Source of the DNA: Mesostigma viride
Lineage: Eukaryota > Streptophyta > Mesostigmatophyceae > Mesostigmatales > Mesostigmataceae
Direction of reading: 5' to 3'
Assembly: GCA_009746045.1 (NCBI GenBank)
Contig: RPFO01002096.1
Span: forward strand, 62,501 to 126,500
Length of the DNA: 64,000 bases
Both the position numbers and the translations under genes were made by a program. Under the pieces are notes generated by a model. It worked only from the letters and a program-made list of their open reading frames with translations. It ran no database searches and was not told the origin of the DNA. Of the stretch, positions 52,178 through 62,810 are shown piece by piece. How positions within the stretch are numbered: position 1 is the first letter of the stretch; the number at the start of each line of letters is the position of its first letter.

Positions 52178-53313
52178 ATGGATCGCGAACAACCAGGAGT
52201 GCGGACAAAATCGGCTTGGAGGCGACCTCTCCACCCTCGCCGGAACCGGTTCCCCGGCGAAACTACCGCGCGAGTTAGCGATGGGCGATATTGGACGTTC
52301 AACGAGGCCGTCGCCGCAGCGGATGCCCGGCCAGAGCATCACGAGCCTGGAAGGCCCTCGAAAGAGCGAGGGGCGACGCGCAGAACCGCGAAAGGATACA
52401 TTGGCAGGCTGCGAGTTCTTCTCGACAAAATGGGGTGCTCGCAAGACGAGTCGGTCGACTGCCTCGCCGACACCGCCCTCGTCCTTCGCGTCGTCCACGA
52501 GACCTCGGAACCCAAACGCAATCTCGCGCATTCGAAAGAGGACGCGTGGAGGGAGAACGAGAAGAACCTGTTTGGCGTCGTCAACGGGGTGAATCGAATG
52601 ATGCCATCCGAGAAGAGGCTCCCACACGACGTGACGGACGCGTATGCTGCCCGGGTCAGTGAGCTGAAGGTCGGCGATATCGACAGGAAGTTCTACAGGC
52701 CCGGGCCGAGAACAAGCCCCTGAGACACACGTACGAGCAGCTCCAGCGTATTGCGTCAGAGCAATACAAGAAGGATCCGACTTCCGACGCAGCTCTGATG
52801 GGTCTTCTCTACCTTTCCGGTGAAAAATTGCCGCCGACTAGGTACGACCACGATCAAATGCGCATCGTCGGGTCTATCGACGAGCTCGGGCCGCACGAGA
52901 ACGGGTACATTCCTAGCGAGCATCGCATCGTCATCAAAAAATTCAAGACGCGAGAGACTTTCGGCGTCTACGACTTCAAGATCCCAGACGGGTACTCTAA
53001 GCTGATTAACGCACTGGGGGCGAGAGCTAACCAGGCGTACGTATTCGAGGACCCGAGGTCTCCTGGCAACCCAATAGATCACACCTTGTATAGCAACCGC
53101 TATAACCGCATCTACCACGGAATCGATGCAACGAGGCAGGCGTACATCACCCGTTTCTTGAAGGGCGCGTCGTGGCAAAAGCGAAAATGGGCTGGTGACT
53201 TGATGGGACACGACGTGCTCACAGGAGCCCTTTACGAGCGGCAGGGGGGTGATTTCACCCCCAAGGGTGGCGAGACTGGCGGACGTCGGCTGAGGCCGAG
53301 GAAAATACTGTAA
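52178..53313 (+). pseudogene. PLV tyrosine recombinase (integrase), broken
   Basis: The C-terminal part carries the tyrosine-recombinase pattern. An LLYLSGEKLPPTRYDHD segment corresponds to the first catalytic Arg box. A NRIYHGIDATRQAYITRFL segment matches the HxxR region. LMGHDVLTGALYERQ provides the (L)GH...Y end with the nucleophilic Tyr. The N-terminal part is Arg-rich and helical, as in core-binding domains. Tyrosine recombinases are a common integrase type in PLVs, in place of the retroviral-type integrase of animal Polintons. The region appears broken by about one break. Confidence 0.7.
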
Positions 53314-53673
53314 AAAAGTCACCAGTAAGTTCTGACACGGACAGGTTTTCCGTGGGAGATATTTACCATAGGCCCATTTAAAACACTCGTGCCATGGGAG
53401 AAATCTAAACCGCTCGTAATATCCGGTAAATAAAACTTTCATCCCAACATTTCCCACTCGAGGGTCAAGAGTTGATGGTTTCAAAACTTTTTGATCGAAA
53501 TGTTTTTTTTTTTCTAAACATATAATATAATATCATGTCGTCTGCACTGGTCAAGTCGTGTCGTCGCAGTCGGACCTTCTGGAAGTTTTTCGACATCCGG
53601 TGGGAATATAAAGGACTCGGACATTCCGTGGCTGGCTCTACTCCACCCACCACCCGAGGCCACCCATGAGACC

Positions 53674-56600
53674 ATGAACAAGGTCGTCACGCAATGGCGC
53701 TACAAGAAGGCCCCCACAAAAGAGGCTGGGGTGTCTCTCGGCCATCGTTTCATTTGCGCGCGTGGCATCAACTCGCGAGACGCCAACGAGTACGCGCATT
53801 ACGGCAACCTCGCAGACTTTTCGCGGATCTATGCGGAGTGCGCTGCTCATCCCGTTCGCCGCATGCTCGACGAAGTCATAAAGCCAGACGACCCGTCGTG
53901 GGCGTACGTCGACATAGACGACAAGGTCGATCCAGATGACGAGCGTCTGGCAAACATCGATTATCCAGGACACTTCCGCCGTGTGCACGACGAGTATTGC
54001 CGAGTCGTCCTGAACATCGCGACGGAGGGTTTTCGCTACGAGGTCAGCACAGCGTCTCGCATGAAGAAGGATCTGTTCAAATCGTCCTTCCACATCGTCG
54101 TGCGCGGTCTCGTTCTTGCCGACCTTGACGCGAGAGTATATTGGTACAGCGGCCTCACCGATTTTATCAAGCGCGCATCGTTCGACACTTCTTCGCCTGT
54201 TCACGATGACGCTCACGAGCTGCTTAAATACAAGGTCAGCGGTCAAGAAGAATTCGACGAGATCTGTCGCCACCCAGCTGACTTTTTTGGCGAAATGGAT
54301 ACGGTGATCGACGAGGCCGTCTACAGGAGAGACAGTCTTTTCCGGTGCGTCGGGATGCACAAGTTTGGGGATACCGACCCTCTGGGAATTCTGCGCACAT
54401 GCGAAGGCTCGTCGAGCGACTTCCTCGACCATCTCATCAACGTTTACTCGCCTGACGACGTCTCTGGCGGGGTGGTAGTGAGTGCGCCTCCGGACTGGGC
54501 GGCATCGCTCAAGAGGAGAGGGGTTCGCGGACGTCGCGAGTGTACGGTGAAGGCGGCGGGCAAGGACATCGACATTTCTGCATCTCTCGCCGCGATGGAG
54601 AAGGTGGCCCCCGAATGTGATTACCTCGAATGTGGCCGCATTGAGTTGTCTCCAGACGTCAAGCTCGTGAGGGTTAAGTATCAACAGTGTGACGACCACA
54701 TCTGCCTCATCTGCAACAAGGTGCACGAGAAGAACGGCCCATTCACGCTCCAATACCCATCGGGGCAGGTATTCTATGACTGCTACAGGAAATCGCCAGA
54801 TGCTCGCAAGATCGAGATCGCACCTCCCGTTATGCAAGGGGCGGACTCTGATCAAGTCCCGTTCACTCACACGTACTCGTCCGAGAAAATCAAGCCTTTC
54901 AGCTGGGATGCGCTATTTAGAGGCCCGCACAAGAGCACCATCCTCGTCCAGTCCAACTGCGGACAGGTAAATCTGAGAGGATTCGTGAACTCGTCAACGA
55001 GGCGGTGAGGAGGGATCCAGGTATTCGCGTGTGCTGCATGGTGGCTAACATCAGCCTGTCCAAGGAGGAGGATCGCAACTACAAGTCTCTGGGCGAGTGC
55101 GGGAGGACGATTGCATGGGAGGACAACGCGTTCCGTATCTTGTCCAGTGACCCGAATTTCCGTCACTACCTGAGCGGTCCGAAGGGGATGATGTCTGATG
55201 ACAGGGTGCTGGTCGTTCTTAACAGCATCTTGCGCGTCACAGACCAACCGTTCGATCTCCTCATCCTAGACGAAATATATAACACCCTCACCGCGATTTC
55301 GCAGCGCCACGTGGATACAAGCGCGAGGTGTTGAGGAAGTTCATCAGGCTCATTGAGACGTCCAAGGTCGTGATTGCATTAGACGCTACCGTTACTCGAA
55401 AGGTATACGAGTTCATAGCGGCCTATCGCGCGGCGGATACTATGGAGGTGGATTGCAACACCTTCCGGCGCCCTACCAACAGGACTCTGCGATGGGTGGA
55501 TGTGACATCAGAAAAGAACTGGCGAAAGGTCTGCGTGGACAGGTTTGTTACTGAGTGTCAGAGGAGGATAGAGGCGGGGGAGAGGATCTTCTGCCCAATG
55601 TCTGGAAAAAAAGAGGCCGCCATGGCGTATGAGGTATTAAAAAAAATCACGGAGCAGAAAAAGAATGGTCGCCTTTACACTAGCCTGACAAGCAAAGAGG
55701 ATCTAGAGGTTGGTGCGAATGCTGCGTGGGCTGACCTTGACTTTCTGATTTTCAGCCCAACGATCACGGTTGGAGTCTCCTACACCGAGCACACATTCGA
55801 CAGCATGGTGGGGATGTTCATCAACGGGGATAACTACGCGAGCTACACGACAACCCTCCAGCAAATTTTTAGGGTTCGCCATCTAGTCAAGGGAGAGATG
55901 GTAATCTTCTACCGAGACGATACTTCGCTCATTAACCGCCCCCAACGGACTACGGCACGATCGTCGAGAACATGATCGCGGGGACACTGCGCTCATCCAG
56001 CTGCTGTTCGACAACGCCGACGTAGTCTGCGACTGGAGCGCGGACAAGTCGCGTATCTATGACAGAAATTGCCCCAAGTTCCGTCTCTTCTGCCGGAACC
56101 AGCAAGATCTCGCGGTGTCGAGGTCCCACTACAAGGGAAATCTCATCAAGATACTGACGGAGGACTACGGCGTGGAGGTGTCGGCTGTGGAGGAGTTGGG
56201 GGACATCGACGCCCCTCCGCTTCCGGTACTAGAAGATCCAGACAAGGACAGGGAGGTGGTGCTTCTGAGCGAGGAGGAGTACAAGGATCTAGAGGGGAGA
56301 ATCGGCGGCACGGTTCCACTTTCACCGTACGAAATGCGTCTGAAGGCGGTGTACGAATTGACTCATCGGTTGTATGAGATTCCATATGATCTCATCGACG
56401 ACGAGCTCCCTCAAATTCTGGACAAGGAGATGGGGAGGAAGGCGTACGTTGGCGTTCGGCAATATTCGAAGTTGACGGGACTAGGAACCAAGGAGCATTT
56501 CAGAGACAATCTGTTGATTCTGCAGAAGTCAGAGTCCTTGTTTGATTTGAAGGCGTATTCTCGTTTTGGACTAGCACAGTCTCTGGCCATTACGCTCAAG

Positions 56601-57032
56601 CTACTAGAAGGGACGCCTATCATCGACTTCATCACGACGGCTGATCCGTCCAATCTCACAATGAAGTTGACGCGCGACGAGACGATTGCACTAGGGAATA
56701 GAATTGACAGCGAAATTGCCGACAAGGCCTGGTTCATGCGCTCAACATTTGGATACCAACGGCGAGCAGGCGAGGCTGGTAGTTTGTCTTTTGCACAGTG
56801 TAGCGGGCTCGTCAACAGGTTGTTAAGCCCAACTCTGGGAATTTCTGCCAAAGGGTCGAAGGGCAACAGCCGTGGCGGTGGTTGCTTGGAAATTTCGAAG
56901 GCGGACATGCATGCGTTTCTTGATAGGTATAAACCCTCGTGGTGGGGCGATGAGAAGGATTATTCGATCACGTCGTTGTCTGGCCTGTCGATGGATGAAA
57001 TCACTCCTTTCCTGCAGGGAGCGGATAAGTAA
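53674..57032 (+). pseudogene. PLV primase-helicase (AEP primase plus SF2 OBP-like helicase), broken
   Basis: The N-terminal third has archaeo-eukaryotic primase features: WAYVDIDDKVD (paired metal-binding acids) and KSSFHIVVRG (the SxH-type motif), then a CxxC...H zinc-binding patch (HICLICNKVHEKNG). The middle shows helicase motifs of the herpesvirus origin-binding-protein kind: LLILDEIYN (Walker B, DE), VVIALDATVT, FLIFSPTITVGVSY and QQIFRVR (arginine motif). A C-terminal domain of about 300 residues is unrecognised. Such primase-helicase fusions replicate PLV and giant-virus genomes. The gene is broken, with about three breaks. Confidence 0.75.
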
Positions 57033-57156
57033 TTTTAATATTTAAATAAAAGCCTGTTTTTCTGACATGCATTTCTTTGTAAAGATAGTTTACAACCTCC
57101 AAGACGTCGCGCTCGCTGTCTCCTCGTCTCCGAGTAGACGTCGATCCGGTTCCGGT

Positions 57157-57987
57157 CACACCCCGCCGCGCGGCCCTCGCCGCCTCCCTCACCATGCGAG
57201 GACATGGCGAAAAATTAGGCGTTCTTTATATATAGAGTAAGTACGTGCAATTTTTCGCCACATCCAACAACCCACGCCACCTCAGCGCCGGCCAGTGGGG
57301 GAAGGTGGCGAAAAATTGGGCGTTCTTAATCTTAAGAGTAAGTACGTGCAATTTTTCGCCATCACTCTCACACCTTGACAAACACCTCCTATGACCCGCG
57401 ACAAGGGGTGGCAGGGTGGCGAAAAATTGGGCGTTCTTAATCTTAAGAGTAAGTACGTGCAATTTTTCGCCATCACTCTCACACCTTGACAAACACCTCC
57501 TATGACCCGCGACAAGGGGTGGCAGGGTGGCGAAAAATTGGGCGTTCTTAATCTTAAGAGTAAGTACGTGCAATTTTTCGCCATCACTCTCACACCTTGA
57601 CAAACACCTCCTATGACCCGCGCCAAGGGGTGGCAGGGTGGCGAAAAATTGGGCGTTCTTAATCTTAAGAGTAAGTACGTGCAATTTTTCGCCATCACTC
57701 TCACACCCCCAACAACCCATCACAACTGCCGGGGTGGTGACAGATGCCAGCCTAAATGTCACAACCTGGTGAGCAGTGCCCCTCATAGGCCATGGGGTCA
57801 AGGAAAGTCTGGAGACGGGTTTGGGTTCAGGGTTTAGGTTTTAGCTAGGGTGAGACCCCATCCTAGGCCGCGGTCACTATAGGGTCACTATAGGGGTGGC
57901 AGATGCCAGCATAAGGGTGGTGCACATTTGCTAGTCGCGATGACGGAATGATGACGGAATGATGATGGAAGATAATTAATTAATTAA
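57157..57987. repeat. right terminal inverted repeat of the PLV
   Basis: An inverse copy of 29580-30412. By eye the two differ only where the left copy reads GCCGTGCCCC against GCCACCCC here, a 2-bp length change. It contains the five hairpin units (57199-57720) and the telomere-like tract (about 57817-57842). The outer end merges with the (TTAA)n tail of a SINE-2 copy. Confidence 0.95.
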
Positions 57988-58325
57988 TTAATTATCAACA
58001 TCACTCCGTTGGGAGTCAATGTAGCACATATCCCTGAGAAGGGGCATATGGCTTTTAATACATCCTAGGCTACTTCATGCAAGGGTGGGAATGTAAGCTA
58101 CCCGTGCTCTAGGTGCACCACTTGAGGCACCCGCACCACCACTGTGCTGTCTCAGGTTCAACCCTCCTAAGGGGGGGATCCTGGCACGGGGGAGGAAGGT
58201 CATCATGGCTATACAAGAGCTAGGACATGGCTTCTCGACAGAGAGCATCTCTCTGCATGGCATAGCATCAAAGAGACAATGCATGGCATAGCATGGCTAA
58301 ATTCTTAATGCAACATCCATGGGGG
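57988..58325 (-). mobile_element. SINE-2 retroposon, copy a
   Basis: A reverse-strand copy. Its tail end (TAATTAATTATCAACATCACT) abuts the PLV terminus and is followed by the conserved hairpin ACTCCGTTGGGAGT. Further conserved pieces are CACATA(G/T)CCCT, CATCCTAGGCTACTTC and CAAGGGTGGG. Related copies are at 58413-58760, 62200-62507 and 62518-62810. An open frame of 69 codons inside it is not conserved. Confidence 0.7.
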
Positions 58326-58349
58326 TCCCATTATAGACAAAGCTTATAG

Positions 58350-58412
58350 AAAGGCTTGCATCACTCCCCGGAAAGGAGAACTTTTGCGGATGACTGTAGG
58401 TGTAAGTTGGCG
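58350..58412 (-). repeat. fragment related to the SINE-3/fold-back sequence at 27.1 kb
   Basis: GGCTTGCATCACTCCCCGGAAAGG and TTTTGCGGATGACTGTAGGTGTAAG match, in inverse, 27107-27165. It links this locus to the tRNA-like SINE/fold-back group. Confidence 0.7.
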
Positions 58413-58760
58413 ATTAATTAAACTAGAAATCATAGCTCCGTTGGGAGCATATGTAACACATAGCCCTGAGAAAGGGGCCTCTATGGGTTTGTAATACAAT
58501 CAGGGCTACAACCTGCAGGTGGAGGATGTACAACTGTCACCTGCTCTGGGTGCACAAGGTGCACCTGCACCGCCATGATGGTTCATGCCTCCTTAACAAG
58601 CACAGGCACCCAGGGGGGGCTTGAGGAGAGGGCCTAGAAGGCCTGCATGACATATGGGGTGGAGGGTATGTGGCTAGGCTATAGCTGGTGTACACATGGC
58701 ATCTCAGCAGAGAGTAACTCCCTGCATAGGCATCGCATGGCTAAATTCTTAATGCATCAT
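58413..58760 (-). mobile_element. SINE-2 retroposon, copy b, downstream of LINE ORF1
   Basis: Reverse-strand SINE-2 with hairpin GCTCCGTTGGGAGC, CACATAGCCCTGAG and AGCAGAGAGTAACTCCCTGCA. It lies about 135 bp 3' of the ORF1 stop at 58895 in LINE orientation, the same arrangement as SINE-1 after the decayed ORF1 at 11-12 kb. It may therefore be the 3' UTR of the ORF1-type element rather than an independent SINE. Confidence 0.65.
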
Positions 58761-58894
58761 CCATGGGAGGTCCCATTGTAGGCTGGGCGCGGCTAGATAC
58801 TGAAAGCATCATCCATGGGGGCCATTATGGGCGCACATGCGCGTGGGCCACTTGCAAGGCTAAGCCTATCTAATCTACACTACTGGTATATTCC

Positions 58895-60465
58895 CTAGCC
58901 TGGAGTGGCAGGAGGGGCCTGCCAGGGCTTGTGGTCAACGTGGATGACCGCCCCCCTCCAGTATACCGGCTTCCCCCCTGCACGCTGCCGGAGCTGAAGG
59001 TAGGCCGGCCATAGCTCGCGTCGCCGCTGTTGCTGGGCCAAGGTCAAGTCGTCGTCCAGCGTGAAGCGAGTCTCCGAGAGCTTCTTGCGGCATTTAAGGA
59101 ACGCCAGCTTGTCCGTCATGTACTTAAAGGTGAGGAGCACGGGTGCCGGGCCAGCCTTCCCCCCCGCGCGGGGGAGGCGGACAACCGACATGTCCAGCTC
59201 ACCAGTGAGTAACATGGGGGCAAGAATGGCGCGCTTAACTGCCTCACATGACATGCTCACATGGGTCTTATTGCACCCACAGTTTGCCGGATCGTTAGCC
59301 TGTCCTTTTAGCTAGCCGCGCCCGATTGCAGCTGTGGCATGCCTTTGGCATGAAGGAGACTGGGGGTCTCTGCCCTTTCTCCTGTAAGTGCACACACAGG
59401 GATTAAAAGCACTTCGGTGCTCCGTGACTCCCCAACGGGAGCACGAGTTTAATTAATTAATTAATTAACTGCCTCAAGGAGACTCGTGGAGGTCTCACCT
59501 GCCGGCTGGTCGAAGTGCTTGACGATGACATTGTGGCTGCGCTTGTCGAGCTCGGCCGCCTCGCGAAGGTCGAGGGCTTGTTGCTTGAGTTGTGCCGCGA
59601 TGGTGGAGGTGGTGGAGGTGGTGTGATGCTTAAGCAAGTCCGCCCAGGTGGAGGGAACATCACTGGCCGGGCCAGCAGGTGCCGGCTGGGCAGCGATTTC
59701 CTGCACCGCTTGGGCGGTGAGGCCGGCGGTGTCATGCAAGCTCTCAAGGGCGGTGGCGGTGGCTTGAAGGCGTTGGTCGAGGTCGAGGAGCTGGGCTTTG
59801 ATGTCGGCAGTGAAGGCGGAAACGGCGGTGGAGGTGGAGGCGGCGGCGGTGGAAATGTGAGGAAGTTCAGCAGTCAGCGTGCCGCCGATTGCTGAAATGT
59901 CGGCAGCAAGGGGGGTCACGTGCTGCTGGAAGGCTTCCGTCAGGATGGAACGGAGTGTGGGGGCGGAGATGGATGGAGCCCAGATCTCGCCGTCGGAGCG
60001 CTTGAGAAGGGAGTTGAGGATGGCGTGCTGGAGTTCGGGGCGCTTGCACCCGGGCAGCAGGGTGAGGTGTCGCCAGAGGCGGCCGTCCGGGAGGATGAGG
60101 CGATTGTTCTCGTGGAGATGGAGGCACAGGTCGTAAAGCGAAGCGTAGTCCCCGAAGAAGATGCATCTCATAGCATCGGTCGGAGACGGGTTGGTCCAGT
60201 CGTAATCAGTGACCATGAAAGGCAGTTGCCGAAAGCGCAGTTCTGAGGGGCGGGAGGACCCTCCTGTTTTGTCGGCTGAGCGGGTGCGCTTGGGGTCAGG
60301 CGATGCAGATGGCGAGGCGTTAAGCCCGGGAGGTTGCTGGACGACCACCAGTGCACGACTAGTGTCACCGCTGCCTGCCGGACCTGATGGCGGAGCTGCA
60401 GACGTATTTTCATTGCCGAGCGCAGCCGCCAGGCTGCGTTGCGTCGAGGCGCGTTTATTCGCCAT
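58895..60465 (-). pseudogene. LINE ORF1 protein gene, interrupted by a SINE-1 copy
   Basis: The reverse strand begins at ATG 60465 (MANKRASTQRSLAAAL). The order is an N-terminal disordered region with KRTRSADK, a helical segment (RFRQLPFMVTDYDW), and a long coiled-coil (residues 190-320: QLLDLDQRLQATATALESL and AAQLKQQALDLREAAEL). After a nested SINE-1 (59247-59464) comes an RRM-like C-terminus with VVRLPRAGGKAG, LLTFKYMTDKLAFLKCRKKL and DDDLTLAQQQRRRELWPAYL, ending at 58895. This is the coiled-coil/RRM/CTD order of L1-type ORF1p, an RNA chaperone of the LINE RNP. No RT gene follows. The SINE and its 12-bp duplication break the frame. Confidence 0.8.
59247..59464 (+). mobile_element. SINE-1 retroposon, copy 4, with 12-bp target duplication
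   Basis: A 5'-truncated copy (218 bp) starting CATGACATGCTCACATGGG, with the family hairpin and a TTAATTAATTAATTAA tail. TTAACTGCCTCA is present on both sides (59235-59246 and 59465-59476) and belongs once to the ORF1 gene. This fixes the element's orientation and shows target-primed insertion. Confidence 0.9.
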
Positions 60466-60489
60466 ATATTGCGTAATAGCGTCGGAAAA

Positions 60490-60590
60490 TTATATCAGCA
60501 TGTGCGTCTTAGAAAGACGAAGCGATTGTGATATTCACGGCTAAATTCGGTGCTCAAACGTGAAAGTTATGAGCTCCGACAGCCGGCTAC
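60490..60590 (-). other. 5' UTR of the LINE ORF1 element
   Basis: ATTATATCAGCATGTGCGTC and CTAAATTCGGTGCTCAAACG resemble 12520-12590, upstream of the decayed ORF1 copy. Similarity there extends the elements' 5' ends to about 60590 and about 12640. Confidence 0.5.
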
Positions 60591-60770
60591 CTCGTGGCCG
60601 GAATTCGTTCGAAGTTGGCGATGCCCTAGGATCCGGAGACGTCCGTCCTATAGTCAGCGAAAGTTGGTGCGAGAGGTCCCCAGTTCGATTCCGGTCGGAT
60701 TCATTTGCAGATCGCGTTTTTCCGCGTTTTCCGCGGACCGGCACTGAACGCAAATGGTTTTCACCTTTAC
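60590..60770 (+). mobile_element. tRNA-like SINE (SINE-3), copy 2
   Basis: It contains GATGCCCTAGGATCCGGAGA, CCTATAGTCAGCGAAAGTTG, CCCAGTTCGATTCCGGTCGG (B-box-like) and a TCCGCGTTTTCCGCGGACCG hairpin. It is nearly identical in inverse to 26935-27125. It lies immediately beyond the presumed 5' end of the reverse-strand ORF1 element. Confidence 0.65.
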
Positions 60771-60860
60771 GGAACTGATCAGAATACAAAGTACCCAGTC
60801 GGGGTAAAATTGGCTCTTTTTTAGCAAATTTAGCAAATTAGCAAATTAGCGGAAGGCGGG

Positions 60861-61415
60861 GGCCGAGATTAATTAAGAGGTACCTTGAAATTAAATAAGA
60901 CGCATACCTCTATCGAGATATATGTTTGGAGGCAAGTTTCTATTGGCGTTAATTTGTACTATTGTACGACAACTGTCAAGGGTGACGGCATGTACTGAAA
61001 TCGCGGATACTTTCTAGATCGATTGCGCATTCGACGGTTAAAAGGCAGAGCTGCGGTTGAAAGTACTGTACGTGGGGGGGGACGGTGTTACAACGGGGGG
61101 GGGACGCATTTATGGGGGGGGGGACGGTGTTACAACGGGGGACGGTGTTACAACGGGGGACGGTGTTACAACGGGGGGCGAGATTAATTAAGAGGTAAGT
61201 TACCTTGAAATTAAATAAGACGCACGCCTCTATCGAGATATATGTATGGAGGCGAGTTTCTATTGGCGTAAATTTGTAGTATTGTACGAAATCTGTCAAG
61301 GGTGACGGAAAGTACTGAAATCGCGGAAGTGTCGCGGGGACGTTTCTACTTTCTAGATCGATTGCGCATTCGACGGTTAAGAGGCAGAGGTGCGGTCGAC
61401 TGGCAGTACTGTACG
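60861..61415. repeat. direct repeats of about 210-230 bp flanking a G-rich minisatellite
   Basis: 60861-61070 and 61183-61415 share GAGATTAATTAAGAGGTA, TTGAAATTAAATAAGACGCA, CCTCTATCGAGATATATGT and TTTCTAGATCGATTGCGCAT in the same order, about 90% similar by eye with small indels. Between them are four units of GGGACGGTGTTACAACGGGG with G runs of 5-10. It could be an LTR-like pair or a local duplication. A 164-codon reverse frame across it is not supported. Confidence 0.75.
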
Positions 61416-62199
61416 ACGGTGTTGGACGGAATTTCCGGTTAGCGATGCGGTATAAAGCTTTGCATGTCACGTTGTCGGATGTTAGCCCTTGCGTCGCGCT
61501 ATGCTGTGGCGAACTTATTCTCCGCCGTCAGATTGCACCGTCGATGAGCGTCGATGCTCGTCGATGAACCCAACGCAAGCCATGTGACGGAAAGAAGTAA
61601 AAATTGGTGCGGCGGCCTCTAAGGCTGAGTTTGGTAAAGTACGGAACTTGTAGCCCGGCGACTCCGCGTCGAGCAGTCCGCAGGTAGTCCGCCGGCGTTA
61701 ATTTGTTAATTTTGTTAATTTGTAAACTGGGGACAACCCAGTCAGTAAAAAAAAAGGCTTGCCCAATTTACCCACGAAAGTCCCAAATTGTGGATAATTT
61801 CCCTGTAAAAGTCCCGAAACGGACCCCACAGTCCTACAGACTATGAAAACGAACTACAATTACACCATTATTTCATTGTTACCTCTCTAGGGACCGGGAC
61901 GCAACAAAAACAGGGAGGAGCCAACAGTAGAAAAAGCTAATCTTCCATCCACCCTTCGCGCGCCTCTCCAACTAAATTGGCTTCACCCTTTTCTTCGAAC
62001 CTTTGGCTCTTCAGAAAATGGGCTCTGCCTGATTATCTGAGAAATTAAGATCGAGAACGAGAGCGGATGCAGATTTTCAACGACACAGTACGGTAGTATA
62101 CCTCTCGTGGGACTGAATATTCAGGCCACCCGGCTGGCCCAGCCCATTCTCGGCGATAATTGAGCACGCGTCCATGCAGTAGCACACTAACCTTCCTGG
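61416..62199. other. non-coding spacer, nothing recognised
   Basis: There is no gene, RNA or repeat with support. A GGTATAAAGC TATA-like motif near 61449 has no clear downstream gene. Confidence 0.4.
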
Positions 62200-62507
62200 A
62201 TTGAATTGAATTGAATTGAATTGTAACATAACTCCGTTGGGAGTATATGTAGCACATAGCCCTTGAGAGGGGGCATATGGCCTATCATACATCCTAGGCT
62301 ACTTCCTGCAAGGGTGGGGATGTAAAGGACCCTTGCTCTAGGTGCACCAGGGCACTTGCATCCCCATGATCTTCAAGCTATGCCCAGCGAAGGGGGAGCC
62401 TGTCATGGGGGGGAAGATCAGCATAGCTATACAAAAAGGCTAGGGCATGGCGTCTCAGCAGAGAGTTACTCCCTGCATGGGCACAACATAACTAAATAAA
62501 GCTAGGC
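62200..62507 (-). mobile_element. SINE-2 retroposon, copy c (left arm of a large palindrome)
   Basis: A reverse-strand copy with tail TTGAATTGAATTGAATTG at low coordinates, hairpin ACTCCGTTGGGAGT, and CTCAGCAGAGAGTTACTCCC near the 5' end. Copy d is inserted head to head beside it. Confidence 0.8.
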
Positions 62508-62517
62508 ATCATCTGGA

Positions 62518-62810
62518 TCTTTAGTAATGTTGTGCCCATGCAGGGAGTCACTCTCTGCTGAGAAGCCATGCCATAGCTCTTGTATAGCCATGATGATCTT
62601 CCCCCTCACAGGCATGCTCCCCCCTTCCCCGGGCATAGCGTGATAGACCATGAGGGTGCCGGTGCCTTGGTGCACCTAGAGCAGGGGTAGCTTACATTCC
62701 CACCCTTGCAGGAAGTAGCTTAGGATGTATGATAGGCCATATCCCCCCTCTCAAGGGCTATGTGCTACATATACTCCCAACGGAGTTATGTTACAATTCA
62801 ATTCAATTCA
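62518..62810 (+). mobile_element. SINE-2 retroposon, copy d, with 10-bp target duplication
   Basis: 293 bp in forward orientation: GTTGTGCCCATGCAGGGAG at the 5' end, CCCAACGGAGT hairpin and a CAATTCAATTCAATTCA tail. ATCATCTGGA flanks it on both sides (62508-62517 and 62811-62820). With copy c it forms an inverted repeat of about 290-bp arms. Confidence 0.85.

Larger units (their letters stand above)
29580..57987. mobile_element. integrated Polinton-like virus (PLV) with nested transposons
   Basis: The element is bounded by terminal inverted repeats of 833 and 831 bp that start in a (TTAA)n run. It carries a PLV gene set: major capsid protein, penton-like minor capsid protein, FtsK/HerA packaging ATPase, tyrosine recombinase and a primase-helicase. 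Structural genes read leftward and ATPase, recombinase and replication genes read rightward. It contains a 6.1-kb CACTA-like transposon and two 1.7-kb TTAA elements; without them it would be about 19 kb, within the PLV range. The TIRs differ only in one short patch, so it is young. Several genes are broken (roughly half a dozen breaks, counting insertions), while the capsid, penton-like and ATPase genes look whole. Confidence 0.9.

Noticed and set aside
60640-60715. A functional tRNA gene at the B-box-like GTTCGATTCC
   Set aside because: The segment is too short, the stems do not close properly, and there is no clear anticodon arm; it is a SINE head instead.
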